Below, piece after piece: positions 42,240-55,197 of a stretch of DNA of 64,000 nt. Positions within the stretch are counted from its first letter, which is position 1. The number at the start of each line of letters is the position of its first letter. The notes beneath the pieces are model-generated. The model searched no databases and was not told the origin of the DNA. It saw only the letters and a program-made list of their open reading frames with translations. This DNA comes from Nonomuraea zeae. Its GTDB lineage: Bacteria > Actinomycetota > Actinomycetes > Streptosporangiales > Streptosporangiaceae. The stretch is from positions 24,823 through 88,822 of the forward strand of contig NZ_VCKX01000017.1 in assembly GCF_005889725.1 (NCBI RefSeq), read 5' to 3'. The position numbers and the translations under genes were made by a program.

Positions 42240-42457
42240 CCACCTCACCGCCGGACAGCGTCCGGCTCACCGACACCCAGCTCTACCGCGTCACCGACGC
42301 CATGCGCCTGCTCCGTATGAGCCGAACCGTCATCTACGACCAGATCCGCACCGGCCGCCTGCGCTCCGTCAAGCAGGGCCGCGCTCGCCTCATCACCCCA
42401 AGCGCCATCCGCGCCTACATCGCCCTGTTGGAGAAGGAAGCCGAGGAGGCAGCCTGA
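42236..42457 (+). CDS. xis: Excisionase, MerR-like helix-turn-helix
   Basis: 73 residues. LYRVTDAMRLLRMSRTVIYDQIRTGRLRSVKQGRARLIT is the excisionase HTH. It is coupled to both the RepA-like gene and the integrase gene (TGATG). It would bend attL/attR DNA and direct the integrase to excision. Confidence 0.85.
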   Translation: MTTSPPDSVRLTDTQLYRVTDAMRLLRMSRTVIYDQIRTGRLRSVKQGRARLITPSAIRAYIALLEKEAEEAA

Positions 42458-43596
42458 TGACCAAACGACGCAGCAGAGGAGACGGCGGCCTCCACTGGGA
42501 CGACAAGCGCCAACGCTGGATCGCCACCGCCAGCCTCGGCTTTGACCCCAGCGGCAAGCGCATCGTGAAGCGGGGGAGCGGCAAGACGAAAACAGAAGCC
42601 AAGAACAAACTCAAGGAGGTCCTACGCGACTACGAGGACGGCCTCCCCCTGGCCCCGGGCGACTACACGGTGGCGCAGGCCACACATGACTGGCTGACCT
42701 TTGGGCTCAGTGGACTGGACTCAAACACGGTCACCACAACCACGATTCTCTGCAAGACACACATCATTCCAGCGCTAGGCAAAAGGAAGCTCCGCGAGTT
42801 GAGCGCGCAGGATGTGGACAAGTGGCTGGCAGGGAAAGCCGAAACGCTGAGCACCAGTACGCTGTCGCGTCTTCACTCCTGTCTTAACCGGATCATCAAG
42901 CGCGCCATGGCACGTGACAAGGTACGGCGAAACGTCGTAGAGCTATGCCGCGTCCCGCAAGGCCAGAGGGGACGCCCTTCTAAGGCTCTGACGATGGCTC
43001 AGGCCGAGGAAGTGCTACAGGCCGCCGAAGGCAGGAGCCTGAACGCCTACATCGTGGTCTCTCTCCTTACGGGAGCACGCACCGAGGAGCTACGGGCACT
43101 GCGCTGGGACCACGTGGACCTAATCGGCAACCTCGACGCCGTCCCATCCGTGCCCCCACACATCGCCGTGTGGCGTTCGGTGCGCAACGGTGGAGACACC
43201 AAAACACGCAAGTCCCGTCGCACACTGGCATTGCCCAGGCGATGTGTAGACGCCCTAATTGAGCAGCGGGCAACTCAGCAGGAGGAACAAGGCACCACCT
43301 GGTCCCAGTGCGGCCTGGTGTTCGCGTCCGCAGCCGGAACCGAACTCGACGCGGCCAACGTTAGACGCGCCTTCCGGCGGGTCATCAAACACACCAGCCT
43401 GGAACCATCGGAGTGGACACCACGAGAGTTGCGGCACAGCTTTGTGAGCCTACTCTCCGACGCCGGGACCCCCTTGGAGGAGATCTCTCGACTGGTCGGC
43501 CACAGCAGCACGGCAGTGACGGAACTCGTCTACCGCAAGCAGATCAGACCGGTGCTTCAGGGTGGGGCCGTAGTCATGGACCGCATCTTCGAGTAG
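42457..43596 (+). CDS. int: Tyrosine-type site-specific integrase
   Basis: 379 residues. N-terminal arm-binding domain (DGGLHWDDKRQRWIATASLG), core-binding SAM-like domain (about 65-160) and catalytic domain with Arg in LLTGARTEELRALRW, the RxLRH box in TPRELRHSFVSLL (Arg replaces the usual first His, as in many actinobacterial relatives), GHSSTAV and the nucleophile Tyr in LVYRKQIRP. It recombines the tRNA-Ile att site. Last gene of the coupled replication and recombination run. Confidence 0.9.
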   Translation: MTKRRSRGDGGLHWDDKRQRWIATASLGFDPSGKRIVKRGSGKTKTEAKNKLKEVLRDYEDGLPLAPGDYTVAQATHDWLTFGLSGLDSNTVTTTTILCKTHIIPALGKRKLRELSAQDVDKWLAGKAETLSTSTLSRLHSCLNRIIKRAMARDKVRRNVVELCRVPQGQRGRPSKALTMAQAEEVLQAAEGRSLNAYIVVSLLTGARTEELRALRWDHVDLIGNLDAVPSVPPHIAVWRSVRNGGDTKTRKSRRTLALPRRCVDALIEQRATQQEEQGTTWSQCGLVFASAAGTELDAANVRRAFRRVIKHTSLEPSEWTPRELRHSFVSLLSDAGTPLEEISRLVGHSSTAVTELVYRKQIRPVLQGGAVVMDRIFE

Positions 43597-43660
43597 ATCG
43601 AGTTCGAACAGTTATCCGATCACCCAGCCAGACGGCGGCGACCTGAGCACAATTCTGTCC

Positions 43661-44740
43661 ATGCACGAGACGGTGTTCCTGGTCGCCGCCTGGGGCGAAA
43701 CGCTGCTCAGCAAGAACACTCGTGCGGTTTACGGCAGCCGCGTCCGTCGATGGCTGGAATGGTGCGCTGCAGAGAAGGTGGACCCACTTGCCGCCACGTC
43801 GGCGGACGTCGGAGCGTACTTGAGACCCTATGTCGGTCAATCCGACATGTTGCGCGCCCGGCGCTCCGCGCTCACGAGCTGGTACGACTACCTGGTCAAG
43901 CTAGGCCACGTGGATGTTAATCCACTCTCGTCCGAGTCTCCAGCCTGCTCGTTCGCCGGCTGCTCTCGGGACCACTATGGCCTTGGGTATTGCCGCATGC
44001 ACTACAAGCGCTTCAAGGCACATGGAGATCCATCAGTCGTGAAAACGCGCCCAATGGTGTGGGAGCGGACGTGCACCGAATGCGAGTACCACGGTCCTCG
44101 AACCGACTTCTGGGGAGACCGGCGCATCTGCAAGGCCTGCCGCCCATCCTTTGAAGCTCGATCACATGCAGAGAAGGCAGAGCGTGGAGCACTGAAGCGA
44201 TGCTCTGGCTGCTCGGAGTCGAAGACGTTGGATCAATTCACGCGGAATCAGGCGTTGTGCAAGCCGTGTGCTCATGCGCACAAGGGAGCACAGCAAGCCG
44301 CTCGTCGGGCTGCCAACGTACCGATCCTATGTCAGGGCTCATGTGGGCAACTTCTATCGCCGAACCAGTTCGACCCGGGATTCGTGAAATGTCGCCGCTG
44401 CCGTTTTCTCGAGAACCCAGAGGTCTATCGGCAGAACTGGCGCCGGAGGCGAGTACGCCGACTCGGTGCGGTTGGCAATCACACCGACTCCGAGTGGGCG
44501 AGGCTGCTCAATCGGCACCGTGGGATGTGCGCGTACTGCCAGGCAGCCCCCGCTGTGGCTCGCGACCATGTCGTGCCACTTGTGAGAGGCGGCAGTGACT
44601 TTGCGTCGAATCTGCTCCCAACATGCACCTCGTGCAACAGCCAGAAGCACGACTCCTTGCTCTCCGAGTGGCGCTACCGGCGTGGAGGCGCGCCAGCCTT
44701 GTCAATGATCACAGCGAGACCGTTAAGACCCTTGCCATAG
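43661..44740 (+). CDS. Fusion of integrase core-binding domain, zinc ribbons and HNH nuclease
   Basis: 359 residues from ATG 43661, 64 bases after int. Residues about 1-90 (NTRAVYGSRVRRWLEWCAAEKVDPLAATSADVGAYL, then ARRSALTSWYDYLVKLGHVDVNP) match the SAM-like N-terminal core-binding domain of tyrosine recombinases, but no catalytic recombinase domain follows. Instead come four to five Cys2/Cys2 zinc-ribbon modules (CSFAGC...YC, CTECEYH, CSGCSES, CRRCRF) and a C-terminal HNH domain: MCAYCQAA, ARDHVVPLVRGGSDFASNL, CTSCNSQK. A nuclease guided to att-like DNA is inferred. I know no named family with this layout. Confidence 0.78.
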   Translation: MHETVFLVAAWGETLLSKNTRAVYGSRVRRWLEWCAAEKVDPLAATSADVGAYLRPYVGQSDMLRARRSALTSWYDYLVKLGHVDVNPLSSESPACSFAGCSRDHYGLGYCRMHYKRFKAHGDPSVVKTRPMVWERTCTECEYHGPRTDFWGDRRICKACRPSFEARSHAEKAERGALKRCSGCSESKTLDQFTRNQALCKPCAHAHKGAQQAARRAANVPILCQGSCGQLLSPNQFDPGFVKCRRCRFLENPEVYRQNWRRRRVRRLGAVGNHTDSEWARLLNRHRGMCAYCQAAPAVARDHVVPLVRGGSDFASNLLPTCTSCNSQKHDSLLSEWRYRRGGAPALSMITARPLRPLP

Positions 44741-44775
44741 GGCGAACGCATCCTTCGCTCTTGATCGAGAACGAC

Positions 44776-44797
44776 AGTCACGCAGATAGACACTCAG
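44776..44797. repeat. Direct repeats, likely integrase arm-type sites (right)
   Basis: AGTCACGCAG (44776-44785) and AGACACTCAG (44788-44797) are spaced 12 bases like TGTCACTCAG at the left end, about 60 bases inside the right att repeat. Confidence 0.45.
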
Positions 44798-44807
44798 CAA
44801 GCAAAAA

Positions 44808-44836
44808 AGCCACCCTGCATAGATAGCATGATGGCT
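44808..44836. terminator. Bidirectional hairpin terminator at the right end
   Basis: AGCCA and TGGCT arms flanked by AAAAAA on the left and TTT on the right form a terminator usable on both strands. It separates the HNH gene from the tRNA-Ile gene. Confidence 0.5.
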
Positions 44837-44855
44837 GTTTCTGCTGGTCAAACTA

Positions 44856-44900
44856 TGTGGGGCTACCAGGACTTGAACCTGGGACCTCTTCCTTATCAGG
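44856..44900. repeat. Right att repeat within tRNA-Ile
   Basis: Identical to 29426-29470. Here it is part of the intact tRNA gene, so the element lies on the 3' side of the tRNA. Confidence 0.9.
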
Positions 44901-44931
44901 GAAGCGCTCTAACCGTCTGAGCTATAGCCCC
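44858..44931 (-). tRNA. ileT: tRNA-Ile (GAT anticodon)
   Basis: Read on the minus strand the gene starts GGGGCTATAGCTCAG, has the anticodon stem-loop CTTCC-CTGATAA-GGAAG with anticodon GAT, the T-arm GGTTCAAGTCC and a perfect seven-pair acceptor stem ending TAGCCCC-A. CCA is not encoded. Location after gyrA is usual for actinobacteria. The gene remains intact after AICE insertion. Confidence 0.96.
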
Positions 44932-45056
44932 GCGCACACCGAACCGTATCGCATCCGGAGGATGGAGGCGAACGGGTTGTTCGGACGAGGAAAAGCTTAC
45001 CGCGTCCGGCGTGCTGCTCGCGCCGTACAGACCCCGTGTACGGCGCGAGCGTCGGC

Positions 45057-45755
45057 CTATTCGGCCTCGCTGAAGGTCACCTCGACGCCCCCGACCAGGT
45101 CGGACGCGACGTTGTAAATGACCGCGCCCAACGTGGAGAGAGCCGTGATCAGCACGACGTTCACCGCGCCGATCAGTGCGGTGTAGCCGAGGATCCGCAC
45201 CGGCTCGAACCAGGAGGCGATGTTGATCGGGATCGAGCTCTGCCCCTGCTCGCCCTGGCCGAGCTGGTTGACCAGGTCCACGAGCGAGTCGAACACGCCC
45301 AGGGCGGACAACACGCCGTACAGGACGGCCACGGCCACGAACAGCACCACGAAGCAGACCAGGGAGACCACGAAGCTGAACTTCATGGCCGACCACGGCT
45401 CGACGCGGCGCAGGACGAGGTGGGCCTTGCGGGGCAGCCGGCCGCCTGAGGCGCCGGAGGACTTCTTCTTGGGCAGCTCAAGGGCAGGCGGCGGCGCCTC
45501 GGTGGCCAGCGACGGACGGATGCGGACCGTCTCGTTGCCCTCCGGAGGCGGCGGCGGCTGTTGCTGCGACGACTGCGGGGGAGGAGCCTTGGCGGGCTCC
45601 TCCTTGCCCGGGATCACCGGCTTGCCCTGTGCGGGCGTGGTGTCCTGACCTTCGTCGATCGCGTTGAAGATCTCGTTTTCAGTGGGCTTCTTCGGCTGCT
45701 GTCCATTACCCGAAGCCGCCTTCGTCGACCTGGCGGTGCCACCCTGGGCGCTCAT
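45057..45755 (-). CDS. DUF3566 transmembrane protein
   Basis: 232 residues. The first half is Pro/Gln-rich and disordered. The C-terminal domain (from LVLRRVEPWSAMKFSFVVSLVCF to the end) has two membrane helices and is DUF3566, constantly found directly after gyrA in actinobacteria. Function not established. It follows gyrA by three bases and is likely co-transcribed. Confidence 0.88.
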   Translation of the reverse strand: MSAQGGTARSTKAASGNGQQPKKPTENEIFNAIDEGQDTTPAQGKPVIPGKEEPAKAPPPQSSQQQPPPPPEGNETVRIRPSLATEAPPPALELPKKKSSGASGGRLPRKAHLVLRRVEPWSAMKFSFVVSLVCFVVLFVAVAVLYGVLSALGVFDSLVDLVNQLGQGEQGQSSIPINIASWFEPVRILGYTALIGAVNVVLITALSTLGAVIYNVASDLVGGVEVTFSEAE

Positions 45756-45758
45756 GAA

Positions 45759-48257
<2,499 letters not shown>

Positions 48258-48335
48258 AGGTTGAGGTCCTTCTTCGTGTTGCGGTGAGCCACGTCCGGCG
48301 GCTCACCGCAGATGTCTGCACCTACGGCTGGCCGC

Positions 48336-50679
<2,344 letters not shown>

Positions 50680-51180
50680 CTACCCATAAGTGTCGCCGGG
50701 GCCCCGACTTCCGGTCACCCGCAAACCCCCGGTGGGTCGCGGTGCGTTCTGCGGCCCTCTGACCTTGACCTTCGTGACGGTGCCGTCGCCGAGCTCCTCG
50801 TTGAGCCGGCGTACGAGGGTGCGCGCGAGCAGCCGCACCTGCGTCGCCCAAGCCGTGGAGTCGGCCGCGATCAGCACCTCCCCGTCCTCGAACGACTCGG
50901 GCTTGGTGTGCGCGGCCAGATCAGGGCCCACGATGTCGATCCAGCGGCCGAACACCCCGCCCACGGCCGCCGAGCGCTCCCACCCCCGGTCCGCCAGCAG
51001 ATCCGAGATCGCCCGTCCGAAAAGCTGTGGATCGCCGGCCTCCCGGCGCGGCCCCGCGGCCTTGCGCCTGGGCTCGCGCCGGGGGAGCTGGCCCCGCTTG
51101 GCCGCGTCGGCCTTGGCCTGGGCGAGCTTCTCCCTGGCCATGGCCGCCCCCCTGGCCGTGGGATTGTCGTCAACGGACAC
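50680..51180 (-). CDS. dciA: DUF721/DciA-type helicase loader
   Basis: 166 residues from GTG 51180. An extended basic N-terminus (residues about 15-55) precedes the DUF721 domain ([55 protein letters not shown]). DciA proteins load DnaB helicase in bacteria lacking DnaC/DnaI. It overlaps the recF stop and follows the usual recF-dciA-gyrB order. The chosen start agrees with family length. Confidence 0.9.
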   Translation of the reverse strand: MSVDDNPTARGAAMAREKLAQAKADAAKRGQLPRREPRRKAAGPRREAGDPQLFGRAISDLLADRGWERSAAVGGVFGRWIDIVGPDLAAHTKPESFEDGEVLIAADSTAWATQVRLLARTLVRRLNEELGDGTVTKVKVRGPQNAPRPTGGLRVTGSRGPGDTYG

Positions 51181-52414
51181 GGGTCGCGCTCCCTTCTGCG
51201 ACGTCGAACCTGGCTCCGGCCAGCTCACCCGGCACGTCGTCCGGCACCGCCGCGGTGATGAGCACCTGCTCGGCGGGGGCCACGATCTCAGCGAGCCGGC
51301 GCCTGCGCTGGCTGTCGAGCTCGGCGAACACGTCGTCGAGGATCAGCACGGGATCGCCGCCGTCGGCCCGCAGCAGGTCGTAGGCGGCCAGCCGCAGCGC
51401 CAGCGCGAACGACCAGGACTCGCCATGGCTGGCGTAACCTCTGGCGGGCAGATCGCCGAGGCCGAGAATCAGGTCGTCGCGATGCGGCCCGACGAGCGTG
51501 ACGCCCCGCTCCAGCTCGGCCTGGCGGACCTCCAATAGCCGCTCCCGCAGACGTTCTTCAAGGGTTTTCCCCAAGTCTGTGGATAACGTCTGTGTATCAA
51601 AAGATCCCCGCTCACCGGCGGCTTCGTCCTCCGGACCATCCCCACCTGCACCCTCGCCTGTGGACAACGTGCTGCGGTAGGCCAGGGTCGCGGCGGCGCT
51701 CGTCGGCGCCAGCGCGGCGTACGATCCGGCCACCAGCGGGCGCAGCGCCTCGATCAGCTCCAGCCGGGCCCGCAGCAGCTCCGCGCCGTGCCTGGCGAGG
51801 TGGGCGTCCCACACCTCCAGGGTGCTCAGCACGTCGCCCGCGCCCGCCGCGGCGAACCCGCTGTCGCGCTCGGCGCGCCTGCTGCTCCTGGCGCCCCTGC
51901 GGGCCTGCGCGGCCGTACGCAGCAGGGCGCCGCGCTGCTTGAGGACGCGGTCGTAGTCGGCGCGGACACCGGCGAACCTGGGTGTCCTGGCCACCAGCAG
52001 ATCGTCGAGGAAGCGGCGGCGCTCGGACGGGTCGCCCTTGGCCAGGGACAGGTCTTCGGGGGCGAACAGCACCGTGCGCAGCAGGCCGATGACGTCGCGC
52101 GGCCTGGACATGGGGGAGCGGTTGAGCCGGGCGCGGTTGGCCCGCCCCGGGTTGATCTCCAGCTCGATGAGCGCCCGCCGGTCGTCCCGGTCGACGGCGC
52201 AGCGCACGATCGCCCGGGTGGCGCCCTGCCGCACGAGCGGCGCGTCGCTGGCCACCCGGTGGCTGGAGTGCGTCGCGACGTAGCCGAGAGCCTCGACCAG
52301 GTTGGTCTTGCCCTGGCCGTTGGGCCCCACGAACGCCGTGACGCCCGGCTCCAGGCCGAGCTCCACGGACGCGTAGGACCTGAAGTCGGTCAGCGAGAGG
52401 TGGGCGACATGCAC
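51170..52414 (-). CDS. recF: DNA repair protein RecF
   Basis: 414 residues. Walker [12 protein letters not shown] near residue 31-40, signature [16 protein letters not shown] and Walker [14 protein letters not shown]. It loads RecA at gaps with RecO/RecR. Compared with most RecF proteins it has an acidic, Gly-rich insertion (about residues 252-282, [20 protein letters not shown]). The insertion DNA contains two perfect DnaA boxes in opposite reading of the coding strand. Confidence 0.96.
   Translation of the reverse strand: MHVAHLSLTDFRSYASVELGLEPGVTAFVGPNGQGKTNLVEALGYVATHSSHRVASDAPLVRQGATRAIVRCAVDRDDRRALIELEINPGRANRARLNRSPMSRPRDVIGLLRTVLFAPEDLSLAKGDPSERRRFLDDLLVARTPRFAGVRADYDRVLKQRGALLRTAAQARRGARSSRRAERDSGFAAAGAGDVLSTLEVWDAHLARHGAELLRARLELIEALRPLVAGSYAALAPTSAAATLAYRSTLSTGEGAGGDGPEDEAAGERGSFDTQTLSTDLGKTLEERLRERLLEVRQAELERGVTLVGPHRDDLILGLGDLPARGYASHGESWSFALALRLAAYDLLRADGGDPVLILDDVFAELDSQRRRRLAEIVAPAEQVLITAAVPDDVPGELAGARFDVAEGSATRVR
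51578..51667. promoter_or_regulatory. Two perfect DnaA boxes inside recF
   Basis: TGTGGATAA (51578-51586) and TGTGGACAA (51659-51667) are the complements of TTATCCACA and TTGTCCACA. They flank the variable insertion of recF, about 3 kb from oriC. Confidence 0.55.
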
Positions 52415-52543
52415 CCCACGAGGTTAGTGCGCCACAGAGGCCACTGGGGTCACCGGCATGCGGTCTGTGGAAAACCGTGCCGCCCGCGGGAGACCTCTCG
52501 GCGCTCGGCCCCGCGCGGCGGCGTCACGTCAACGGGAAAGCTC

Positions 52544-53488
52544 TCAGCGCTCGGTTTCGCGCGGCGGGGTCACGTCCGCGCCCGGCGAGTCGGCGCCCTT
52601 GCCCGTGCTGCCCTCCGTCGAGGTGGTCGCGTGGCCGCCGAACTGGTTGCGCAGCGCGGCGACGACCTTCATCGCGGGGGAGTCGTCCTGGCGCGAGGCG
52701 AACCTCGCGTAGAGAGCGGCGGTGATGACCGGCAGCGGGACCGCGTGGTCCACCGCCGCCTGGACCGTCCACCGGCCCTCGCCGGAGTCCTGTGCATAAC
52801 CGCGGAGCTGATCGAGGTGCTCGTCGTCGTCGAGTGCCCGGACCATCAGGTCGAGCAGCCAGGAGCGGATCACCGTGCCGGTGCGCCAGCTGCTGAAGGA
52901 GCCCTTGACGTCCTTGACGACGTCGGACGCCTCAAGCAGCTCCCAGCCCTCCGCGAACGCCTGCATCATCCCGTATTCGATGCCGTTGTGGACCATCTTC
53001 GCGAAGTGCCCGGCGCCGACGTCGCCCGCGTGGACGAAGCCGTCCTCGCCCTCCGGCTTGAGCGTCTCGAAGATGGGCATCAGGCGCTCGACGTCGGGCT
53101 GGTCGCCGCCGCACATGAGCGCGTAGCCGTTCTGGAGGCCCCAGACACCGCCGCTGACGCCGCAGTCGACGAAGCCGATGCCCTTCTGGGCGAGCTCGGC
53201 GGCGTGCTTCTGGTCATCCACATAGTGGGAGTTTCCGCCGTCGACGACGATGTCGCCCGGGTCGAGCAGCTCGCCGAGGTCATCGATCGTGGTCTGCGTG
53301 GGCTTGCCCGCGGGGACCATCACCCAGATCGCCCGCGGCTGCTGCAGACGCTCGACCAGCTCCTTGAGGCTGGCCACGTCGCTGACAGCCGGGTCGCGGT
53401 CGTAACCGACGACCTCATGACCGCCGCGGCGCAGCCGTTCGGCCATGTTGCCGCCCATTTTGCCCAGTCCGACCATGCCGATCTGCAT
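52544..53488 (-). CDS. gnd: 6-phosphogluconate dehydrogenase, decarboxylating (short YqeC type)
   Basis: 314 residues. NAD(P) motif MQIGMVGLGKMGGNMAERL at the start, VDGGNSHYVDD and DCGVSGGVWGLQNGYALMCGG substrate motifs, KMVHNGIEYGMMQAFAEGW catalytic Lys region. It oxidises and decarboxylates 6-phosphogluconate to ribulose 5-phosphate. Its placement between dnaN and recF is a standard actinobacterial arrangement. Confidence 0.94.
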   Translation of the reverse strand: MQIGMVGLGKMGGNMAERLRRGGHEVVGYDRDPAVSDVASLKELVERLQQPRAIWVMVPAGKPTQTTIDDLGELLDPGDIVVDGGNSHYVDDQKHAAELAQKGIGFVDCGVSGGVWGLQNGYALMCGGDQPDVERLMPIFETLKPEGEDGFVHAGDVGAGHFAKMVHNGIEYGMMQAFAEGWELLEASDVVKDVKGSFSSWRTGTVIRSWLLDLMVRALDDDEHLDQLRGYAQDSGEGRWTVQAAVDHAVPLPVITAALYARFASRQDDSPAMKVVAALRNQFGGHATTSTEGSTGKGADSPGADVTPPRETER

Positions 53489-53534
53489 ATTGTCCTACCC
53501 CCTTGTCAGACTTCCATCATCCCCGATGACAGGA

Positions 53535-54674
53535 TCAGCCTGACAGGCGGATGGGCATGATCAGGTAACGGTAGTCGGTAGCGGCTCCGTCATCCACAGG
53601 CTTGCCACCGGTGAGGATAGCGGGCTTCGTCGATGTGGTCATCTGCAACCGCGCGACATCCGAGTCGATGGCCCCCAGACCCTCCAGCAGGAACTGGTGG
53701 TTGAAGGCGATGTTCATCTCCTCGCCCTCGTAGTCCACAGGCAGTGCCTCGACGGCCTGCGCCTCGTCGCCGCTGCCCGCCTCCAGCACGACCTCGCCGC
53801 TCTTGAACGCCAGGCGTACGGGCGTGTTGCGCTCGGCGACCAGGGCGACGCGCTTGACCGCCTCGACGAAGGGCCCTGTGGACAAGTCCGCGCGGGCGGA
53901 GAACTCCGTGGGCAGCAGCGAGCGGTATTTGGGGAACTCGGGGTCGAGCAGCCGGGTCGTGGTCCGCCGGCCCGCGCTGGAGAAGCCGATCATGCCCTCG
54001 CCGGTGCCGCCGGCGGAGCTGAGCGCGATCTCCACCTCGGCGCCGGTGGTGCCGAGCGCCTTGGCCGTGTCGGCGAGCGTCTTGCCGGGGATCATCGCGA
54101 TGGCGGCGAAGTCGGGCTGGCCCGGCTGCCACTTCAGCTCGCGTACGGCCAGCCGGTAGCGGTCGGTGGCGGCGAGGGTCACGGTGTCGCCCTCGATCTC
54201 CATCCGTACGCCGGTCAGCATCGGCAGCGTGTCGTCGCGGCCCGCGGCGACGGCGACCTGGGCGACGGCGGAGGCGAACACGTCGCTGCCCACCCGCCCG
54301 GCGGCCGGCGGCATCGCCGGGAGCGAGGGGTAGTCCTCCACAGGCATGGTCAGCAGGGTGAACCGGGCGCTGCCGCACGTGACCACGGCCTTGGCGCCTT
54401 CCACCACGAAGTCCACAGGCTGTGCGGGAAGCGCGCGGGTGATCTCGGCGAGCAGCTTGCCGGAGACGAGGACGACGCCGGCCTCACCGGTGTGGACCTC
54501 CAGCGTGACCTCCGCGGAGACCTCGTAGTCGAATCCGGACAGCTTCAGCTGCTGCTTCTCCGTGACCTCCAAGCGCATGCCGGCGAGAACGGGCACCGAC
54601 GGACGCGCCGGGAGGCTGCGTGCCGTCCATGCCACCGCCTCAGCGAGGACGTCTCGCTCGATTCGGAACATCAC
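53535..54674 (-). CDS. dnaN: DNA polymerase III beta subunit (sliding clamp)
   Basis: 379 residues, full length, with three clamp domains. Recognisable segments: MFRIERDVLAEAVAWTARSLPARPSVPVLAG at the start, SSAGRRTTTRLLDPEFPKYRSLLP in the middle, and the closing YLIMPIRLSG, the conserved C-terminal MPIRL. The clamp holds the replicative polymerase on DNA. GTG 54674 follows AGGAGG by nine bases; ATG 54671 is the alternative. A perfect DnaA box (53877-53885) lies within the gene. Confidence 0.97.
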   Translation of the reverse strand: MMFRIERDVLAEAVAWTARSLPARPSVPVLAGMRLEVTEKQQLKLSGFDYEVSAEVTLEVHTGEAGVVLVSGKLLAEITRALPAQPVDFVVEGAKAVVTCGSARFTLLTMPVEDYPSLPAMPPAAGRVGSDVFASAVAQVAVAAGRDDTLPMLTGVRMEIEGDTVTLAATDRYRLAVRELKWQPGQPDFAAIAMIPGKTLADTAKALGTTGAEVEIALSSAGGTGEGMIGFSSAGRRTTTRLLDPEFPKYRSLLPTEFSARADLSTGPFVEAVKRVALVAERNTPVRLAFKSGEVVLEAGSGDEAQAVEALPVDYEGEEMNIAFNHQFLLEGLGAIDSDVARLQMTTSTKPAILTGGKPVDDGAATDYRYLIMPIRLSG

Positions 54675-55197
54675 GGTGATCAGCCTCCTGGGTTCGTCGT
54701 TGATTCAAGTGTTCACTCTCCCGCACCTGAGTTCCGGGAGAACCCCTCTATGGGTCTTGAGTTTCTTAGTTAGAGAGATAAGAGGTCATCACACTAGGGG
54801 CTGTGGGAACTGTGGACAACTGGCGTTCCCGCTGCTCAGGGCCCCTGTTTTCATCCACTGAGGGTGTGGGTGACGCCTGGGGAGAACTTCGCCGCCTGGG
54901 GATGACGACTCTTCACACACAGGCTGTCCCCAGATCTTGGTGCCTTCGTCCACGGGTTATCCACGAGGTTTCCACCGGTTGTCCACGGGGTAAAGGCACC
55001 AAGTCTGGAGCCCCCGATCGACTGTGCACAGGGCGTCCACAAGTCATCCACTGGATGTCCCCAGGTTCTCCTCAGGATGTCCCCACCCTTATCCCCAGGG
55101 GCTGTGGGGGATTTTTTCGGGCATTGTGTGGCGAACGGCCGCGACGTTTCGGCGTTTCCGCAGATCCACAGTGTTTTCCACAGGCTGTGCACGACGG
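54675..55197. promoter_or_regulatory. oriC: oriC, dnaA-dnaN intergenic region
   Basis: 523 bases without a gene, rich in DnaA boxes: TTGTCCACA complement at 54811-54819, TTATCCACG (54957-54965), TTGTCCACG (54979-54987), TTATCCCCA (55089-55097), TTTTCCACA (55174-55182), and several looser TCCAC sites near 54850, 54946, 55033 and 55043. An AT-richer stretch lies near the dnaN side (54765-54790). This is the standard actinobacterial origin position. Confidence 0.87.

Larger units (their letters stand above)
29426..44900. mobile_element. AICE integrated in tRNA-Ile(GAT), about 15.5 kb
   Basis: The element is bounded by identical 45-bp repeats that equal the 3' half of tRNA-Ile. It contains, right to left, integrase, excisionase, RepA-like ATPase, primase-polymerase, FtsK/TraB-like ATPase, DUF2637 protein and a GntR repressor with operators. 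This is the modular order of actinomycete integrative and conjugative elements such as pSAM2. All core genes appear intact. Cargo sits at each end. The transfer, replication and site-specific recombination genes form one long plus-strand run with many ATGA/TGATG overlaps. Confidence 0.88.
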
